The notes: a model not told the origin generated them from the letters alone. DNA of 64,000 nucleotides from Prevotella sp. UBA1705 (GCA_002317385.1 DCJH01000002.1:8512-72511), one strand, 5' to 3'. Shown: positions 52,350-61,026, numbered from the stretch's first letter. Made by a program: numbers and translations.

Positions 52350-54290
52350 ATGAAATCCATTTCCATCCACAAACTCTGCCTCGTGGCCCTGCTGCTGTTA
52401 TCCCTCGGATACAGCGGCACGGCACGGGCCGACTATGTAGACGACATCAATGCCGGCACATATGCCGCCGGACAACAGGTGATCTACGAGATGAACATCG
52501 GGTCGTTCACCGCCGAGGGCACGCTGGCGGCAGCCAGCCAGCGCCTGTCTGAACTGAAGCGAAACGGTGTAGACATCGTGTGGCTCATGCCCATCTATCC
52601 ACGTGGCGGAGGCATCAACAGCCCCTATGCCGCCACCGACTTCATGGCCGTGAATCCCGCCTACGGTACCGTGGCCGACCTCAAGGCCTTCGTTTCGTCG
52701 GCCCATGCCATCGGCATGAAGGTGTGGCTCGACTGGGTGCCCAACCACACGGCTACCAACGCCACCTGGGTAACCACCCATCCGGAGTATTACACCAAAG
52801 ATGCCACGGGGGCCATGGTACATCCTAACAACTACGGTGACGTCTATCAGCTCGATTATAGCAACGCCGGACTGGTCGCGGCGATGAACGACGGCCTGAA
52901 GTTCTGGATCGATCAGGCCGACGTAGACGGCTACCGCTGCGACTATGTGTCGAGCGCAGGCATCCCCGTGAGCTACTGGCAGGCCACCATCCCCATGCTC
53001 AAAGCCTATCGCAGCGGCAAGGAAATCACCATGATGGGTGAGTCCGACTTCTCCGACATCACCACCCTGCAGGCCGCAGGATTCGATTACGACTATGCCT
53101 GGGGGTTCCAGGAGAAGCTCCAGACCTACGGCGCCAGCGGCGCATACGCCAATCCACTGATCACCTACAGCAAGGATCTGGTGGCCAAGTCGAAGGCCAT
53201 GAGCGTGTCGCGCATGGTCTATCTCACCAACCACGACCAGAACTGGAACTACGATCTCAAGACCCTGACCCAGAAATATGGGCAGAACAAATACCTGCTC
53301 ACGGTGCTTTCCTACACCCTCTGGGGCATGCCGCTGCTCTACAACGGTCAGGAGATTGGCGGAGACCAGCCGCTCAACTATTTCGAGGATACGAAGATAG
53401 ACTGGTCGCAGCCCGACCAGAAGATGCTCAACACCGTTCGCACGCTGGCCGCCATCAAGCACTCGCAGGCCGCTCTCCACGATGCCAAGGAGGCTGCAGC
53501 CAATGCCGACATCAGCTTCCTTACCACGGTCAATGCCAACCAGTATGTCACCGCCTACCAGCGCACGCTGGGTACGAGTGAGGTGCTGGTGCTACTCAAC
53601 TCGGCCACCACGGCGCAGACGGCGCTGCTCAGTGGCATCTCGGGCACCTATAGCCTCTGGCTCAACAGCGACAGCATAGCCAAGGGCGTGAGCCGACACA
53701 CCAAGACCTTCGGCGGCAGCCTCAGCGTGAGCATCCCGGCCAAGGGTTACCTGGTCTATGTCAAGGGCAACTACTCAGAAGAGAATGTTCCTGCCGAGCA
53801 GCCACTGGGCAATCTGGTGGACAACGACGCCTACTCGGTCTACTATGAGACGCCCGTAGACAATGCCACCGTGTGCGCATGGATGTGGAACGACACCTAT
53901 GGCGGCGAGCGATATGCTGCCACAGGCTCTTGGCCGGGCGACTCGTTCAACCGTCTGGGTATCACCACAGCTGGCAACGTGGTCTACAAATACAGCTTCA
54001 CCCTCGCCGCCGGCATCACGCCTCCGGCCTATATCATCATCACCGAGAATGGCTCAGCCGACGCCAACAAGGTGATAAACGGGGCCCCGTTTGTGAACCA
54101 TGGCTACTACGTGAAGGGGCAACCTTCGGCAGTGACCACCGTGCCCACCGACATTGCGGCACTTAGCGCCGGCGCCAGCAGGTATCCGGCCGACCGCCAC
54201 TACTACAACCTCAGCGGACAGGAGGTGCCCGAGAGCTATCAGGGCATCGTGATTCACCAGGGTCGCAAGCTCATCAAAGGTAAGATATAA
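52350..54290 (+). CDS. Secreted GH13 alpha-amylase with starch-binding module and type IX-like tail
   Basis: The 646-residue precursor has a signal peptide without a lipobox Cys (LLLLSLGYSGTARA). The GH13 barrel shows WLDWVPNHTA, nucleophile Asp198 in DGYRCDYV, acid/base Glu231 in MMGESDF and Asp296 in LTNHDQNW. After the barrel, residues ~492-605 resemble a CBM26-like module (CAWMWNDTYGGE). The end (HYYNLSGQEV...GIVIHQGRKLIKG) resembles the short C-terminal signal of type IX cargo. It holds the place of SusG, which in Bacteroides is a lipoprotein, and starts 12 bp after the preceding gene. Confidence 0.9.
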   Translation: MKSISIHKLCLVALLLLSLGYSGTARADYVDDINAGTYAAGQQVIYEMNIGSFTAEGTLAAASQRLSELKRNGVDIVWLMPIYPRGGGINSPYAATDFMAVNPAYGTVADLKAFVSSAHAIGMKVWLDWVPNHTATNATWVTTHPEYYTKDATGAMVHPNNYGDVYQLDYSNAGLVAAMNDGLKFWIDQADVDGYRCDYVSSAGIPVSYWQATIPMLKAYRSGKEITMMGESDFSDITTLQAAGFDYDYAWGFQEKLQTYGASGAYANPLITYSKDLVAKSKAMSVSRMVYLTNHDQNWNYDLKTLTQKYGQNKYLLTVLSYTLWGMPLLYNGQEIGGDQPLNYFEDTKIDWSQPDQKMLNTVRTLAAIKHSQAALHDAKEAAANADISFLTTVNANQYVTAYQRTLGTSEVLVLLNSATTAQTALLSGISGTYSLWLNSDSIAKGVSRHTKTFGGSLSVSIPAKGYLVYVKGNYSEENVPAEQPLGNLVDNDAYSVYYETPVDNATVCAWMWNDTYGGERYAATGSWPGDSFNRLGITTAGNVVYKYSFTLAAGITPPAYIIITENGSADANKVINGAPFVNHGYYVKGQPSAVTTVPTDIAALSAGASRYPADRHYYNLSGQEVPESYQGIVIHQGRKLIKGKI

Positions 54291-54346
54291 GTAATCAGTT
54301 ATAACCTATAGTCTGTACCATCATTTTTAATTTTTAAGTTAATCGC

Positions 54347-54386
54347 GGGCAGAAGAATCACTTGGGGTGACCATTCTGCCCTTTTT
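54347..54386 (+). terminator. Intrinsic terminator of the sus operon
   Basis: GGGCAGAA pairs with TTCTGCCC, with inner TCAC/GTGA pairing, and TTTTT follows at once. It lies 56 bp after the amylase stop. Confidence 0.85.
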
Positions 54387-54539
54387 CTATACCCCGACGG
54401 ATGCCTTGCGTTTGTCAAGATTGTTAGCCCAAAAACGGGCTTTCTGCCGTGCTCAATCTGGAAACAGGAAGGCCTTAGAAAACGAGAAAATCCGCTTCCC
54501 AACGACAAAAAACAGACCTCTCGGAACCTTCAGGCCGTT

Positions 54540-54745
54540 TTCGCCTCGGCATTACTACCTTATCGCATTGCGAGAAGGTAGTTTTCACGATAGGAATACA
54601 TAGGTTTTTCGGTGCGATAAGGTAGTTATCGTAGGACGAGAAGATGTAAATTTTTCGGAAGCATCTATCCCATAGCGAGTTCAGAGCGACTCATTTTTCG
54701 CGTATTCCACACCAAAGATTTTCTGTTTGAGAATACGCGAGTATT
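54540..54745. repeat. GGTAGTAATCGC pieces plus CGCGTATTC palindrome
   Basis: ACTACCTTATCGCATTGCG, GAGAAGGTAGTTTTCACG and GATAAGGTAGTTATCG belong to the GGTAGTAATCGC family. TCGCGTATTC (54698-54707) and GAATACGCGA (54731-54740) repeat the palindrome at 41922-41964, with a near-identical loop. Confidence 0.78.
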
Positions 54746-54804
54746 GAGAAAGACATATTCAATATTTTTCAACGAGTATTTTTTGTTGGGGGACAAAGCG
54801 GAAA

Positions 54805-55110
54805 AGGAGGAGACAGAACTACATAATCTTTAAGACAGAACTACAGGTTTTTGAAGACAAAAAGACATAAAGACAGGTACGGAAACGCAGTTTTTTAAGA
54901 ACAGAAGGACAGATTTTATCTTGGGGTTCCCCTATAACAAAACCCCAAAATATGTCATTCTGTAAAAGGTCTATATCCTCCTGTTCTTCATAATCTGTAG
55001 TTATGTCCTTGAAAACATGTAGTTATGTCTAAATAAACCGAGGCTCCTGTTCCTGTCTTTATGTCTTTCTGTCTAAAAAACAAGAACTTTATGTCTAAGA
55101 CGCAAGGGCT
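54805..55110. repeat. Imperfect inverted repeat rich in AGACATAACTACA
   Basis: Left-side units (AGACAGAACTACA near 54810 and 54832, AAGACATAAAGACAGG near 54863) are mirrored on the right (TGTAGTTATGTCC, TGTAGTTATGTCT, CCTGTCTTTATGTCTTTCTG). The ~300 bp between the sus operon terminator and ribD is thus one large degenerate palindrome without a gene. Confidence 0.7.
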
Positions 55111-55117
55111 TTCTGTC

Positions 55118-56122
55118 CTACTCACGCATATACCGGCAGATGATGTTTCCGTCGTAGTCGTGCTGCTCCACCAGCCTCACGTTGGCCGGAAGCTGGGGCG
55201 ACGGCGTGCCCTGTTCCACGGTGAACGGCGCCGTCTCCACCCGTATCTCATCCCAAAGGCCGCGGTCGATGAAGCCCTGCAGGGTGATGGTGCCACCCTC
55301 TACGATAAGGCTCTGCCGGCGACTCACGCGCAGATAGCTGAGCATGGTGTCGATGTCGGAGAAGCACTTGAACCACCCGGGCATGCCCTCGGTGCTGTGG
55401 GCCAGCACCAGTCGCTCGGGGTCGCGCCCGCTCCACTCCCTGATGTTGAGCTGCGGATGGTCTGTGTTCACCGTCTCGTGGCCCACAAGGATGGCATCAT
55501 TCTCTGCTCTCAGCTTGTGAACAAGCATCTTGGTAAACGGGGTTGAAATGGGAAGCACTCCCTTGTAGATATTTATCTTCCTGTCTTTCGTCTCCGCCCA
55601 CTTCAAGATGATATACGGGCGATGCTCGGTGTTCACCGCGATAAACTTCCGGTTGAGCTCCATACATTCGCGCTCCAGCACGCCCACGGTCACCTCGATG
55701 CCCGCTTCGCGGATGCGCTCGATGCCGCGGCCCTGCACCTCGGCAAAGGGATCGATGCAGCCGCAGACCACACGGCGCACCCGTTTGCTCACAATGAGGT
55801 CGGCGCAGGGCGGTGTCTTGCCCCAGTGGGAGCAGGGTTCGAGGCTCACATAGATGGTAGCCTCCCGCAGGAGCGGTACATCCTCTGGACGCACCGACCC
55901 GAAAGCGTTGACCTCGGCATGGCCCTGACCACAGCGCACGTGGTAGCCCTCGCCGATAATACGGCCGTCGCTGCTCACAATCACCGCCCCCACCATCGGG
56001 TTGGGCTTGGCGTTCTGCATGCCGTTGTGTGCCAGTTGCAGACAGCGGCGCATGTATTGCTCGTCGGTTTTCAGCTGTTCGGGAGTGAGACGTTGTAGAG
56101 ATTCTTGTGGCCCTGGAACCAT
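55118..56122 (-). CDS. ribD: RibD, riboflavin deaminase/reductase
   Basis: The 334-residue bifunctional enzyme carries out the second and third steps of riboflavin synthesis. The N-terminal deaminase shows NPMVGAVIVSSDGRIIGEG, zinc ligands in GHAEVNAFG and PCSHWGKTPPC. The C-terminal reductase has ILKWAETKDRKI and SLIVEGGTITLQGF. ATG 56122 is preferred: a GTG at 56176 overlaps the -7 box and cannot be in the transcript, and the conserved part starts only at DEQYMRRCLQLA. Divergent from the alpha/beta hydrolase gene. Confidence 0.94.
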   Translation of the reverse strand: MVPGPQESLQRLTPEQLKTDEQYMRRCLQLAHNGMQNAKPNPMVGAVIVSSDGRIIGEGYHVRCGQGHAEVNAFGSVRPEDVPLLREATIYVSLEPCSHWGKTPPCADLIVSKRVRRVVCGCIDPFAEVQGRGIERIREAGIEVTVGVLERECMELNRKFIAVNTEHRPYIILKWAETKDRKINIYKGVLPISTPFTKMLVHKLRAENDAILVGHETVNTDHPQLNIREWSGRDPERLVLAHSTEGMPGWFKCFSDIDTMLSYLRVSRRQSLIVEGGTITLQGFIDRGLWDEIRVETAPFTVEQGTPSPQLPANVRLVEQHDYDGNIICRYMRE

Positions 56123-56175
56123 GATATTGGGTGGTTTGTCACCTTTCGGTGGATTGAAACGATGTTGATTTACCA

Positions 56176-56183
56176 CAAAGTTA
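56176..56183 (-). promoter_or_regulatory. Bacteroidota -7 box (TAACTTTG) of ribD
   Basis: On the minus strand TAACTTTGTGG lies 54 bp before the chosen ATG and decides against the GTG at 56176. Confidence 0.65.
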
Positions 56184-56250
56184 GGCTTTTTCGATGAATT
56201 GTGGGCCTGTTTTTTGGTCTTTAATGCTTGATTAGACCAATATTTTTTAA

Positions 56251-56258
56251 TAATTTTG
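56251..56258 (+). promoter_or_regulatory. Bacteroidota -7 box (TAATTTTG) of the hydrolase-prmC run
   Basis: TAATTTTGCG matches TAnnTTTG and lies 100 bp before the hydrolase ATG. Confidence 0.6.
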
Positions 56259-56358
56259 CGAATGCTCGACAGTCCGATGACGAATTCCCCGACATTTTCT
56301 CATGGCGGGAAAGGATGGGGAAGGGTGTCGAAACGAAATAGTTTAATCCGACAAAACG

Positions 56359-57594
56359 ATGAAAAGGCTGATAACAATGCTTGCGCTTGCCGCCTCGCTG
56401 CAGGCCAGTGCACAGGGCGTGGACGGCACATGGAAAGGCACGTTGCAGGCCGGCGCACAGAAAATCACGATGGTGTTCCGCCTCGACAAGGCTGCCCAGG
56501 CTGCCAAGATGGATGTGGTGGAACAGGGCGTGAGTGGGTTTCCGATGACGGTAAATGTGCTGACCGACGACTCGCTGAACCTCTCTGTCACGCAGATGGG
56601 GCTGAACTATGCCGGTCGTCGCGATGGCGACAAAATCGAAGGAACGTTCCGTCAGATGACCTTTGTGGCGCCCTTACATCTCGAAAGGGGCGACGTGAGC
56701 TTCAATCGACCACAGGACCCCGTGCCGCCCTACCCCTACGAGACGCGCGAGGTGACTTTTACCAATCCGTCCGGACAGGCTACTTTGTCCGGCACGCTGA
56801 CCTATCCCCTGGGCTACAAGAAAGGCAAGCGGGCGCCGGTGGTGCTGATGGTGACCGGCAGCGGGCCCCAGAACCGCAACGAGGAACTGTTCCATCACAG
56901 GCCATTCCTCGTGATAGCCGACTATCTGGCACGCCACGGCATAGCGTCATTGCGCTATGATGACCGCGGCACAGGACAGTCGACGGGGGTCTTTAAGACT
57001 TCCACGACACAGGATTTTGCCAAGGATGCAGCCTGCGGTTTGGACTTCCTCAAAGCCACGAAAGAGTTCTCCCGTGTGGGCATTCTGGGACATAGCGAGG
57101 GCGGCGGCATCGCCTACATGCTTGGAAGCGAGGGCAAACCCGACTTCATTGTGAGCCTATCGGGGCCCGCCTGCAAGATAGACATGATGATGTTGCTGCA
57201 GATGAACGGCCTCGGCAGGGCGCAGGGACTCACGCAAGACATGTTTCAGACTGTGGCACAGGTGCGGCAATACATGCTGTCGAAGGACACCACAGCATGG
57301 CTCAAGTATTTCCTCGACTGGGATTTGCGGCTCTACGTTCGTGCCACAGGGTGCCCCGTGCTGGCTCTCGGCGGCGAGAACGACCTCAATGTACCCGTCT
57401 CTCTGAACGTGCCGGAGTTGGAATCGAACCTGCCGAAGAATAAGAAAAACAGGGTGAAAACCTATCCGGGACTGAGCCATATGTTCCAGCACAACCCGTC
57501 GGGCGACCCCACCAAGACCGCGTCGATAGAGGAAACCATCTCGCCCGAGGTGCTCTCCGACATCGCAACATGGATTAACGGATTAGGCCAATGA
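56359..57594 (+). CDS. Exported alpha/beta hydrolase
   Basis: The 411-residue precursor has a signal peptide (LALAASLQASAQ), an N-terminal beta domain of about 115 residues, then an alpha/beta-hydrolase fold with VTGSGPQNRNE (oxyanion region), RYDDRGTGQS, and nucleophile Ser in GILGHSEGGGIA. GENDLNVP and GLSHMF supply the Asp and His. Such proteins are serine esterases or peptidases of unknown substrate. Its stop overlaps the prmC start by 4 nt (ATGA). Confidence 0.85.
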   Translation: MKRLITMLALAASLQASAQGVDGTWKGTLQAGAQKITMVFRLDKAAQAAKMDVVEQGVSGFPMTVNVLTDDSLNLSVTQMGLNYAGRRDGDKIEGTFRQMTFVAPLHLERGDVSFNRPQDPVPPYPYETREVTFTNPSGQATLSGTLTYPLGYKKGKRAPVVLMVTGSGPQNRNEELFHHRPFLVIADYLARHGIASLRYDDRGTGQSTGVFKTSTTQDFAKDAACGLDFLKATKEFSRVGILGHSEGGGIAYMLGSEGKPDFIVSLSGPACKIDMMMLLQMNGLGRAQGLTQDMFQTVAQVRQYMLSKDTTAWLKYFLDWDLRLYVRATGCPVLALGGENDLNVPVSLNVPELESNLPKNKKNRVKTYPGLSHMFQHNPSGDPTKTASIEETISPEVLSDIATWINGLGQ

Positions 57595-58484
57595 CAGCAA
57601 CAACGACATACGCTGGGCTCTGGCGCTCGCTCCTTCCGCGCTACGACCAGGGCGAGGCCAAGGCCATCGTGAGGCTGTTGCTCGAAGATGGCTTCGGCAT
57701 GACCATGGCCGACATTCTCTGCGGGGGCGTGGAGGCACTGCCTGCCGATGCCCGAGAACGACTCGACGGCATGATGGCGCGGCTTCGCGAGGGCGAGCCC
57801 ATACAATATATAATAGGTAAGGCCATGTTCTGCCGGCGCGAATTCCATGTGGAGCCAGGCGTGCTCATCCCGCGACCAGAGACCGAAGAGCTGTGCCGCA
57901 CCATCAAATCGTACCACAACGTGCCCTTCTGCGCCTTGCAACCGCCAGCTCCGCTGCAGGTGTTAGACGTGGGAACGGGCAGCGGGTGCATCGCCGTGAC
58001 GCTGGCGTTGGACCTGTTCAATGCCGAGGTGACGGCGTGGGACGTGTCGTCGGACGCCCTCATCATCGCACGCGACAATGCCCATCAGCTCGGGGCAAAG
58101 GTGAATCTGGAATATCAGGACGCCCTCAACCCGCCCGAAGACGACCGTCTGTGGGACATCATCGTGTCCAATCCGCCCTACATCGCGCGCCGGGAGGCTG
58201 CAGAGATGAGTGCCCACGTGCTCGACCATGAGCCTGATTTGGCCCTCTTTGTGCCCGACGACGACCCGCTGTTGTTCTATCGAGCCATCGCTCTCTATGC
58301 CTCGCGCACGCTCAACAACGACGGAACGCTCTACTTTGAGATTAATCCTCGCTATGCCGAGGAGCTGCTGCAGATGCTTCAGGAGCAGGGATTCTGCGGT
58401 GCAAGGCTTATCAAGGACAGCTTCGGGAAGCAGCGGATTTGCGTGGCCAAAGCCAATTCACAATTCACAATTCATCATTCATAA
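57591..58484 (+). CDS. prmC: PrmC, release-factor glutamine methyltransferase
   Basis: The 297-residue methyltransferase modifies the GGQ glutamine of RF1 and RF2. SAM-binding VLDVGTGSGCIAVTLAL and the catalytic NPPY (VSNPPYIARRE) are intact, as is the N-terminal helical domain. The last residues (NSQFTIHHS) and the stop lie in an AATTCACAATTC repeat tract, so the natural C-terminus seems to have been replaced by repeat-coded residues. Overlaps the upstream gene by 4 nt. Confidence 0.95.
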   Translation: MTATTTYAGLWRSLLPRYDQGEAKAIVRLLLEDGFGMTMADILCGGVEALPADARERLDGMMARLREGEPIQYIIGKAMFCRREFHVEPGVLIPRPETEELCRTIKSYHNVPFCALQPPAPLQVLDVGTGSGCIAVTLALDLFNAEVTAWDVSSDALIIARDNAHQLGAKVNLEYQDALNPPEDDRLWDIIVSNPPYIARREAAEMSAHVLDHEPDLALFVPDDDPLLFYRAIALYASRTLNNDGTLYFEINPRYAEELLQMLQEQGFCGARLIKDSFGKQRICVAKANSQFTIHHS

Positions 58485-58570
58485 TTGGCCATGCAGACCG
58501 GTTGTATGTCCCATCCAACAGGCAATCATCATTATCAATTACCAATTATCAATTCTCAATTACACAATTC
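58450..58570. repeat. AATTCACAATTC / CAATTATCAATTC repeat tract
   Basis: Two AT-rich clusters, AATTCACAATTCACAATTC near 58456 and TTACCAATTATCAATTCTC near 58539, flank the end of prmC and the start of recX. The first supplies the prmC stop region. Confidence 0.65.
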
Positions 58571-59056
58571 ATGGTCTATTCCGAGGAGAAAGCCTTGTCG
58601 TCCTTAGCCGCTCTCTGTTCCAAAGGGGAGCACTGCACGGGCGAGATGGACGAGAAGATGCGTCGATGGGGGCTCGATGAGGATGCCCGGAAGCGCGTTG
58701 TCGACTATCTGGAAAGTCATCATTTTGTCGACAATGAGCGCTACTGCCGGTCGTTTGTCAACGACAAGGTGAAGTATGACCGGTGGGGTCGCCGGAAGAT
58801 TGAGCAGGCGCTGTGGGCCAAGCGCATTCCCGAGGACATCTCGCAACCTATTCTCGACAGTGTGCCTGATGCCGATTACCTCGACGTGCTCCGCCCGATG
58901 CTCAAGGCCAAATGGCCTACCATCAAGGCGAAAACAGATTATGAGCGGAGCATGAAGCTCATTAAATATGCCATGGGACGCGGTTTTGAGCTGCGCCTCA
59001 TACGCCAATGCATCGACCAGGCGACCGATTGGGAGGTGGCAGAAGATGAAGGTTAG
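58571..59056 (+). CDS. recX: RecX, RecA-regulating protein
   Basis: The 161-residue helical protein (EEKALSSLAALCSKGEHCTG, VVDYLESHHFVDNERYCRSF, KYDRWGRRKIEQALWAK) has the three-helix repeats of RecX, which caps RecA filaments. Start at ATG 58571; upstream codons are repeat sequence. It ends 11 nt inside the comF gene. No recA is nearby. Confidence 0.9.
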   Translation: MVYSEEKALSSLAALCSKGEHCTGEMDEKMRRWGLDEDARKRVVDYLESHHFVDNERYCRSFVNDKVKYDRWGRRKIEQALWAKRIPEDISQPILDSVPDADYLDVLRPMLKAKWPTIKAKTDYERSMKLIKYAMGRGFELRLIRQCIDQATDWEVAEDEG

Positions 59057-59753
59057 TCTGCTCGCACGCATCATGGACCTGGTCGCGCCACGCTCGTGCT
59101 GCGTGTGTGGCAACCGGTTGGCGCCAGAAGAAACCTATATCTGTCTGGCCTGCAACGTCCGATTGCCGCGCACCGACCACCTCGACCATCCGCTTGACAA
59201 CGATTTAGCCAAGGTGTTCTGGGGCAGGATGAAGCACATTGAGCGTGCCGCCGCATTCCAATATCATCAGAGCGGCTCACAGGCAGCCTACCCCATCTAT
59301 CGCCTGAAATACCGTCACGAACCCGGCATCGGCCTTGCCTACGGACGGATGATGGCCTCGGAGATGAAGGCCAAGGACTTTTTCGAGGGCATCGATGTGC
59401 TGATTCCCATTCCGCTGAGTGCCGACCGGCAGGCCGAGCGCGGCTACAACCAGAGTGAACTGATAGCCCGCGGCATCGCCGAGGAGACCGGATTGCAGGT
59501 GCTCACCGACGTGGTGAGTCGGCAAAACTACCGTGGAAGTCAGACCACGCGCGGCAGATGGGAGCGCAACGAGAATGTGGAGAACGCCTTTGTGCTGCGC
59601 AACGGCGACAAAATCAGGAACTCGCACGTGCTCCTCGTCGATGATGTGGTGACCACAGGAGCCACCATCTGCGCCTGCGCCAAGGAGTTGGAGCAAGTGG
59701 ATGGCGTGAAAATCAGTGTGGCGGCAGTGGCTTTTGCCGGCCCAAAAAGATAA
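59046..59753 (+). CDS. comF: ComF family protein (phosphoribosyltransferase-like)
   Basis: The 235-residue protein has an N-terminal four-Cys zinc finger (CCVCGNRLAPEE, YICLAC) and a PRTase fold with LIPIPLSADRQAERGYNQSE and the PRPP loop VLLVDDVVTTGATI. ComF proteins help DNA uptake in competent species; in non-competent ones the role is unclear. ATG 59046 overlaps recX by 11 nt. Confidence 0.92.
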   Translation: MKVSLLARIMDLVAPRSCCVCGNRLAPEETYICLACNVRLPRTDHLDHPLDNDLAKVFWGRMKHIERAAAFQYHQSGSQAAYPIYRLKYRHEPGIGLAYGRMMASEMKAKDFFEGIDVLIPIPLSADRQAERGYNQSELIARGIAEETGLQVLTDVVSRQNYRGSQTTRGRWERNENVENAFVLRNGDKIRNSHVLLVDDVVTTGATICACAKELEQVDGVKISVAAVAFAGPKR

Positions 59754-59767
59754 AAAAATGATAATCG

Positions 59768-59799
59768 TTTGCCATTATCGGCATTTTCAACTACCTTTG
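59768..59799 (+). promoter_or_regulatory. Promoter of pyrE
   Basis: TTTG (59768-59771), 20 bp, TACCTTTG (59792-59799), then 29 bp to the pyrE ATG. This is a near-perfect Bacteroidota promoter. Confidence 0.78.
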
Positions 59800-59828
59800 C
59801 GGAATCAACAATAAGCCAATCAACCGAC

Positions 59829-60461
59829 ATGGACGAATTAAAAATGGCACTTGCCAAACGGCTTCTCGACATTGAGGCCATCAAGTTGCAGCCCAACGAT
59901 CCCTTCACATGGGCATCGGGTTGGAAGTCTCCCATCTACTGTGATAACCGCAAGACGCTGTCTTATCCCGCCCTGCGCAGCTTTGTAAAACTGGGTCTGA
60001 TGCAAGCCATTCTTGAGCATTTCCCCAACGCCGACGCTGTGGCGGGAGTGGCAACAGGTGCCATCGCCCAGGGCGCTATGGTGGCCGACCTGATGAATAT
60101 GCCCTTCTGCTACGTGCGTTCGAAACCTAAAGACCACGGCATGGGCAACCTTATCGAGGGCACTCTGCCCGAGGGCGCGAAGGTAGTGGTAGTGGAAGAC
60201 CTCATCTCCACGGGCGGCAGCTCGCTCAAAGCCGTAGAGGCGCTTCGCCAGGCCGGCTTCGAAGTGGTGGGCATGGTGGCCAGTTTCACCTACGGTTTCC
60301 CCATAGCCGAGCAGGCGTTCAAGGATGCCGACGTGGAGCTTGTGACCCTTTCCGACTACGAGCACCTCGTGGAGATGGCCCAAAAGACAGGTTATATCAA
60401 GGCCGAAGACATCGAAACCCTGCACGTTTGGCGCAAAGACCCTTCGAAGTGGAGAGTTTAA
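59829..60461 (+). CDS. pyrE: Orotate phosphoribosyltransferase
   Basis: The 210-residue enzyme makes OMP from orotate and PRPP. FTWASGWKSPIYCDNRK opens the core; the PRPP loop VVVVEDLISTGGSSLKA and the flexible loop RSKPKDHGMGN are complete. ATG 59829 is chosen because the earlier in-frame ATG (59769) lies upstream of the -7 box. Confidence 0.96.
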   Translation: MDELKMALAKRLLDIEAIKLQPNDPFTWASGWKSPIYCDNRKTLSYPALRSFVKLGLMQAILEHFPNADAVAGVATGAIAQGAMVADLMNMPFCYVRSKPKDHGMGNLIEGTLPEGAKVVVVEDLISTGGSSLKAVEALRQAGFEVVGMVASFTYGFPIAEQAFKDADVELVTLSDYEHLVEMAQKTGYIKAEDIETLHVWRKDPSKWRV

Positions 60462-60480
60462 CCTCGCTTCTTGGATATGG

Positions 60481-60603
60481 GGAGTTAGGGAAGTGATGTA
60501 GCTAAAGAAGTTGAAAGACAATAATTTGACTGTCGAAACAGCACTCAGGCATACGTCTTTAACTCCCGAGCGAAGCGATAACTCCCCTAACTTCTTTAAC
60601 TCC
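60481..60603. repeat. TTAACTCC repeat, copy D
   Basis: Arms GGAGTTAGGG and ...CTTCTTTAACTCC, with the core GAGCGAAGCGATAACTCC. It fills the pyrE-SRPBCC spacer. Confidence 0.75.
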
Positions 60604-60615
60604 TAAAATAGAAAT

Positions 60616-61026
60616 ATGACGACAATAGAAAGCACAATCCGACAGATTGACTACCCACAGGAGTCGGTCTATCGTATGTTGAGCGACCTCAGCAATATCG
60701 ATAAAGTGAGAGACAAGTTGCCCGAGGACAAGGTAAAAGACCTCGTCTTCGATGCCGACAGCATCTCCGTGAGCACCCCGATGGGTGCTGTGAAGCTCGT
60801 AATCGTAGACCGAGAGGAGCCGAAGACGGTGAAGTTTGAGACACAGGAGAGCCCCCTGCCCTTCAATTTCTGGATTCAAATACTGCCCGTCTCCGAGACA
60901 TCGAGCAAGATGAAGCTCACCATCAAGGCCGACCTGAACCCGTTTATCAGCGGCATGGTGAAGAAACCGTTGCAGGAAGGCATAGAGAAGATTGCCGATG
61001 CACTGCAGATGATACATTATAATTAG
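60616..61026 (+). CDS. SRPBCC (START-like) domain protein
   Basis: The 136-residue cytosolic protein has the helix-grip pattern of the SRPBCC superfamily (IDYPQESVYRMLSDLSNIDK at the start and a long C-terminal helix MVKKPLQEGIEKIADALQ). Such proteins bind hydrophobic ligands; none is predictable here. No signal peptide. It lies between two TTAACTCC repeats. Confidence 0.75.
   Translation: MTTIESTIRQIDYPQESVYRMLSDLSNIDKVRDKLPEDKVKDLVFDADSISVSTPMGAVKLVIVDREEPKTVKFETQESPLPFNFWIQILPVSETSSKMKLTIKADLNPFISGMVKKPLQEGIEKIADALQMIHYN

Noticed and set aside
54291..55117. Phage or insertion-sequence remnant in the sus-ribD spacer
   Set aside because: Only short symmetric words are visible; no transposase or integrase fragment can be read in any frame.
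56123..56176. GTG start for RibD at 56176
   Set aside because: That codon overlaps the -7 box at 56176-56183, so it lies upstream of the likely transcript start.
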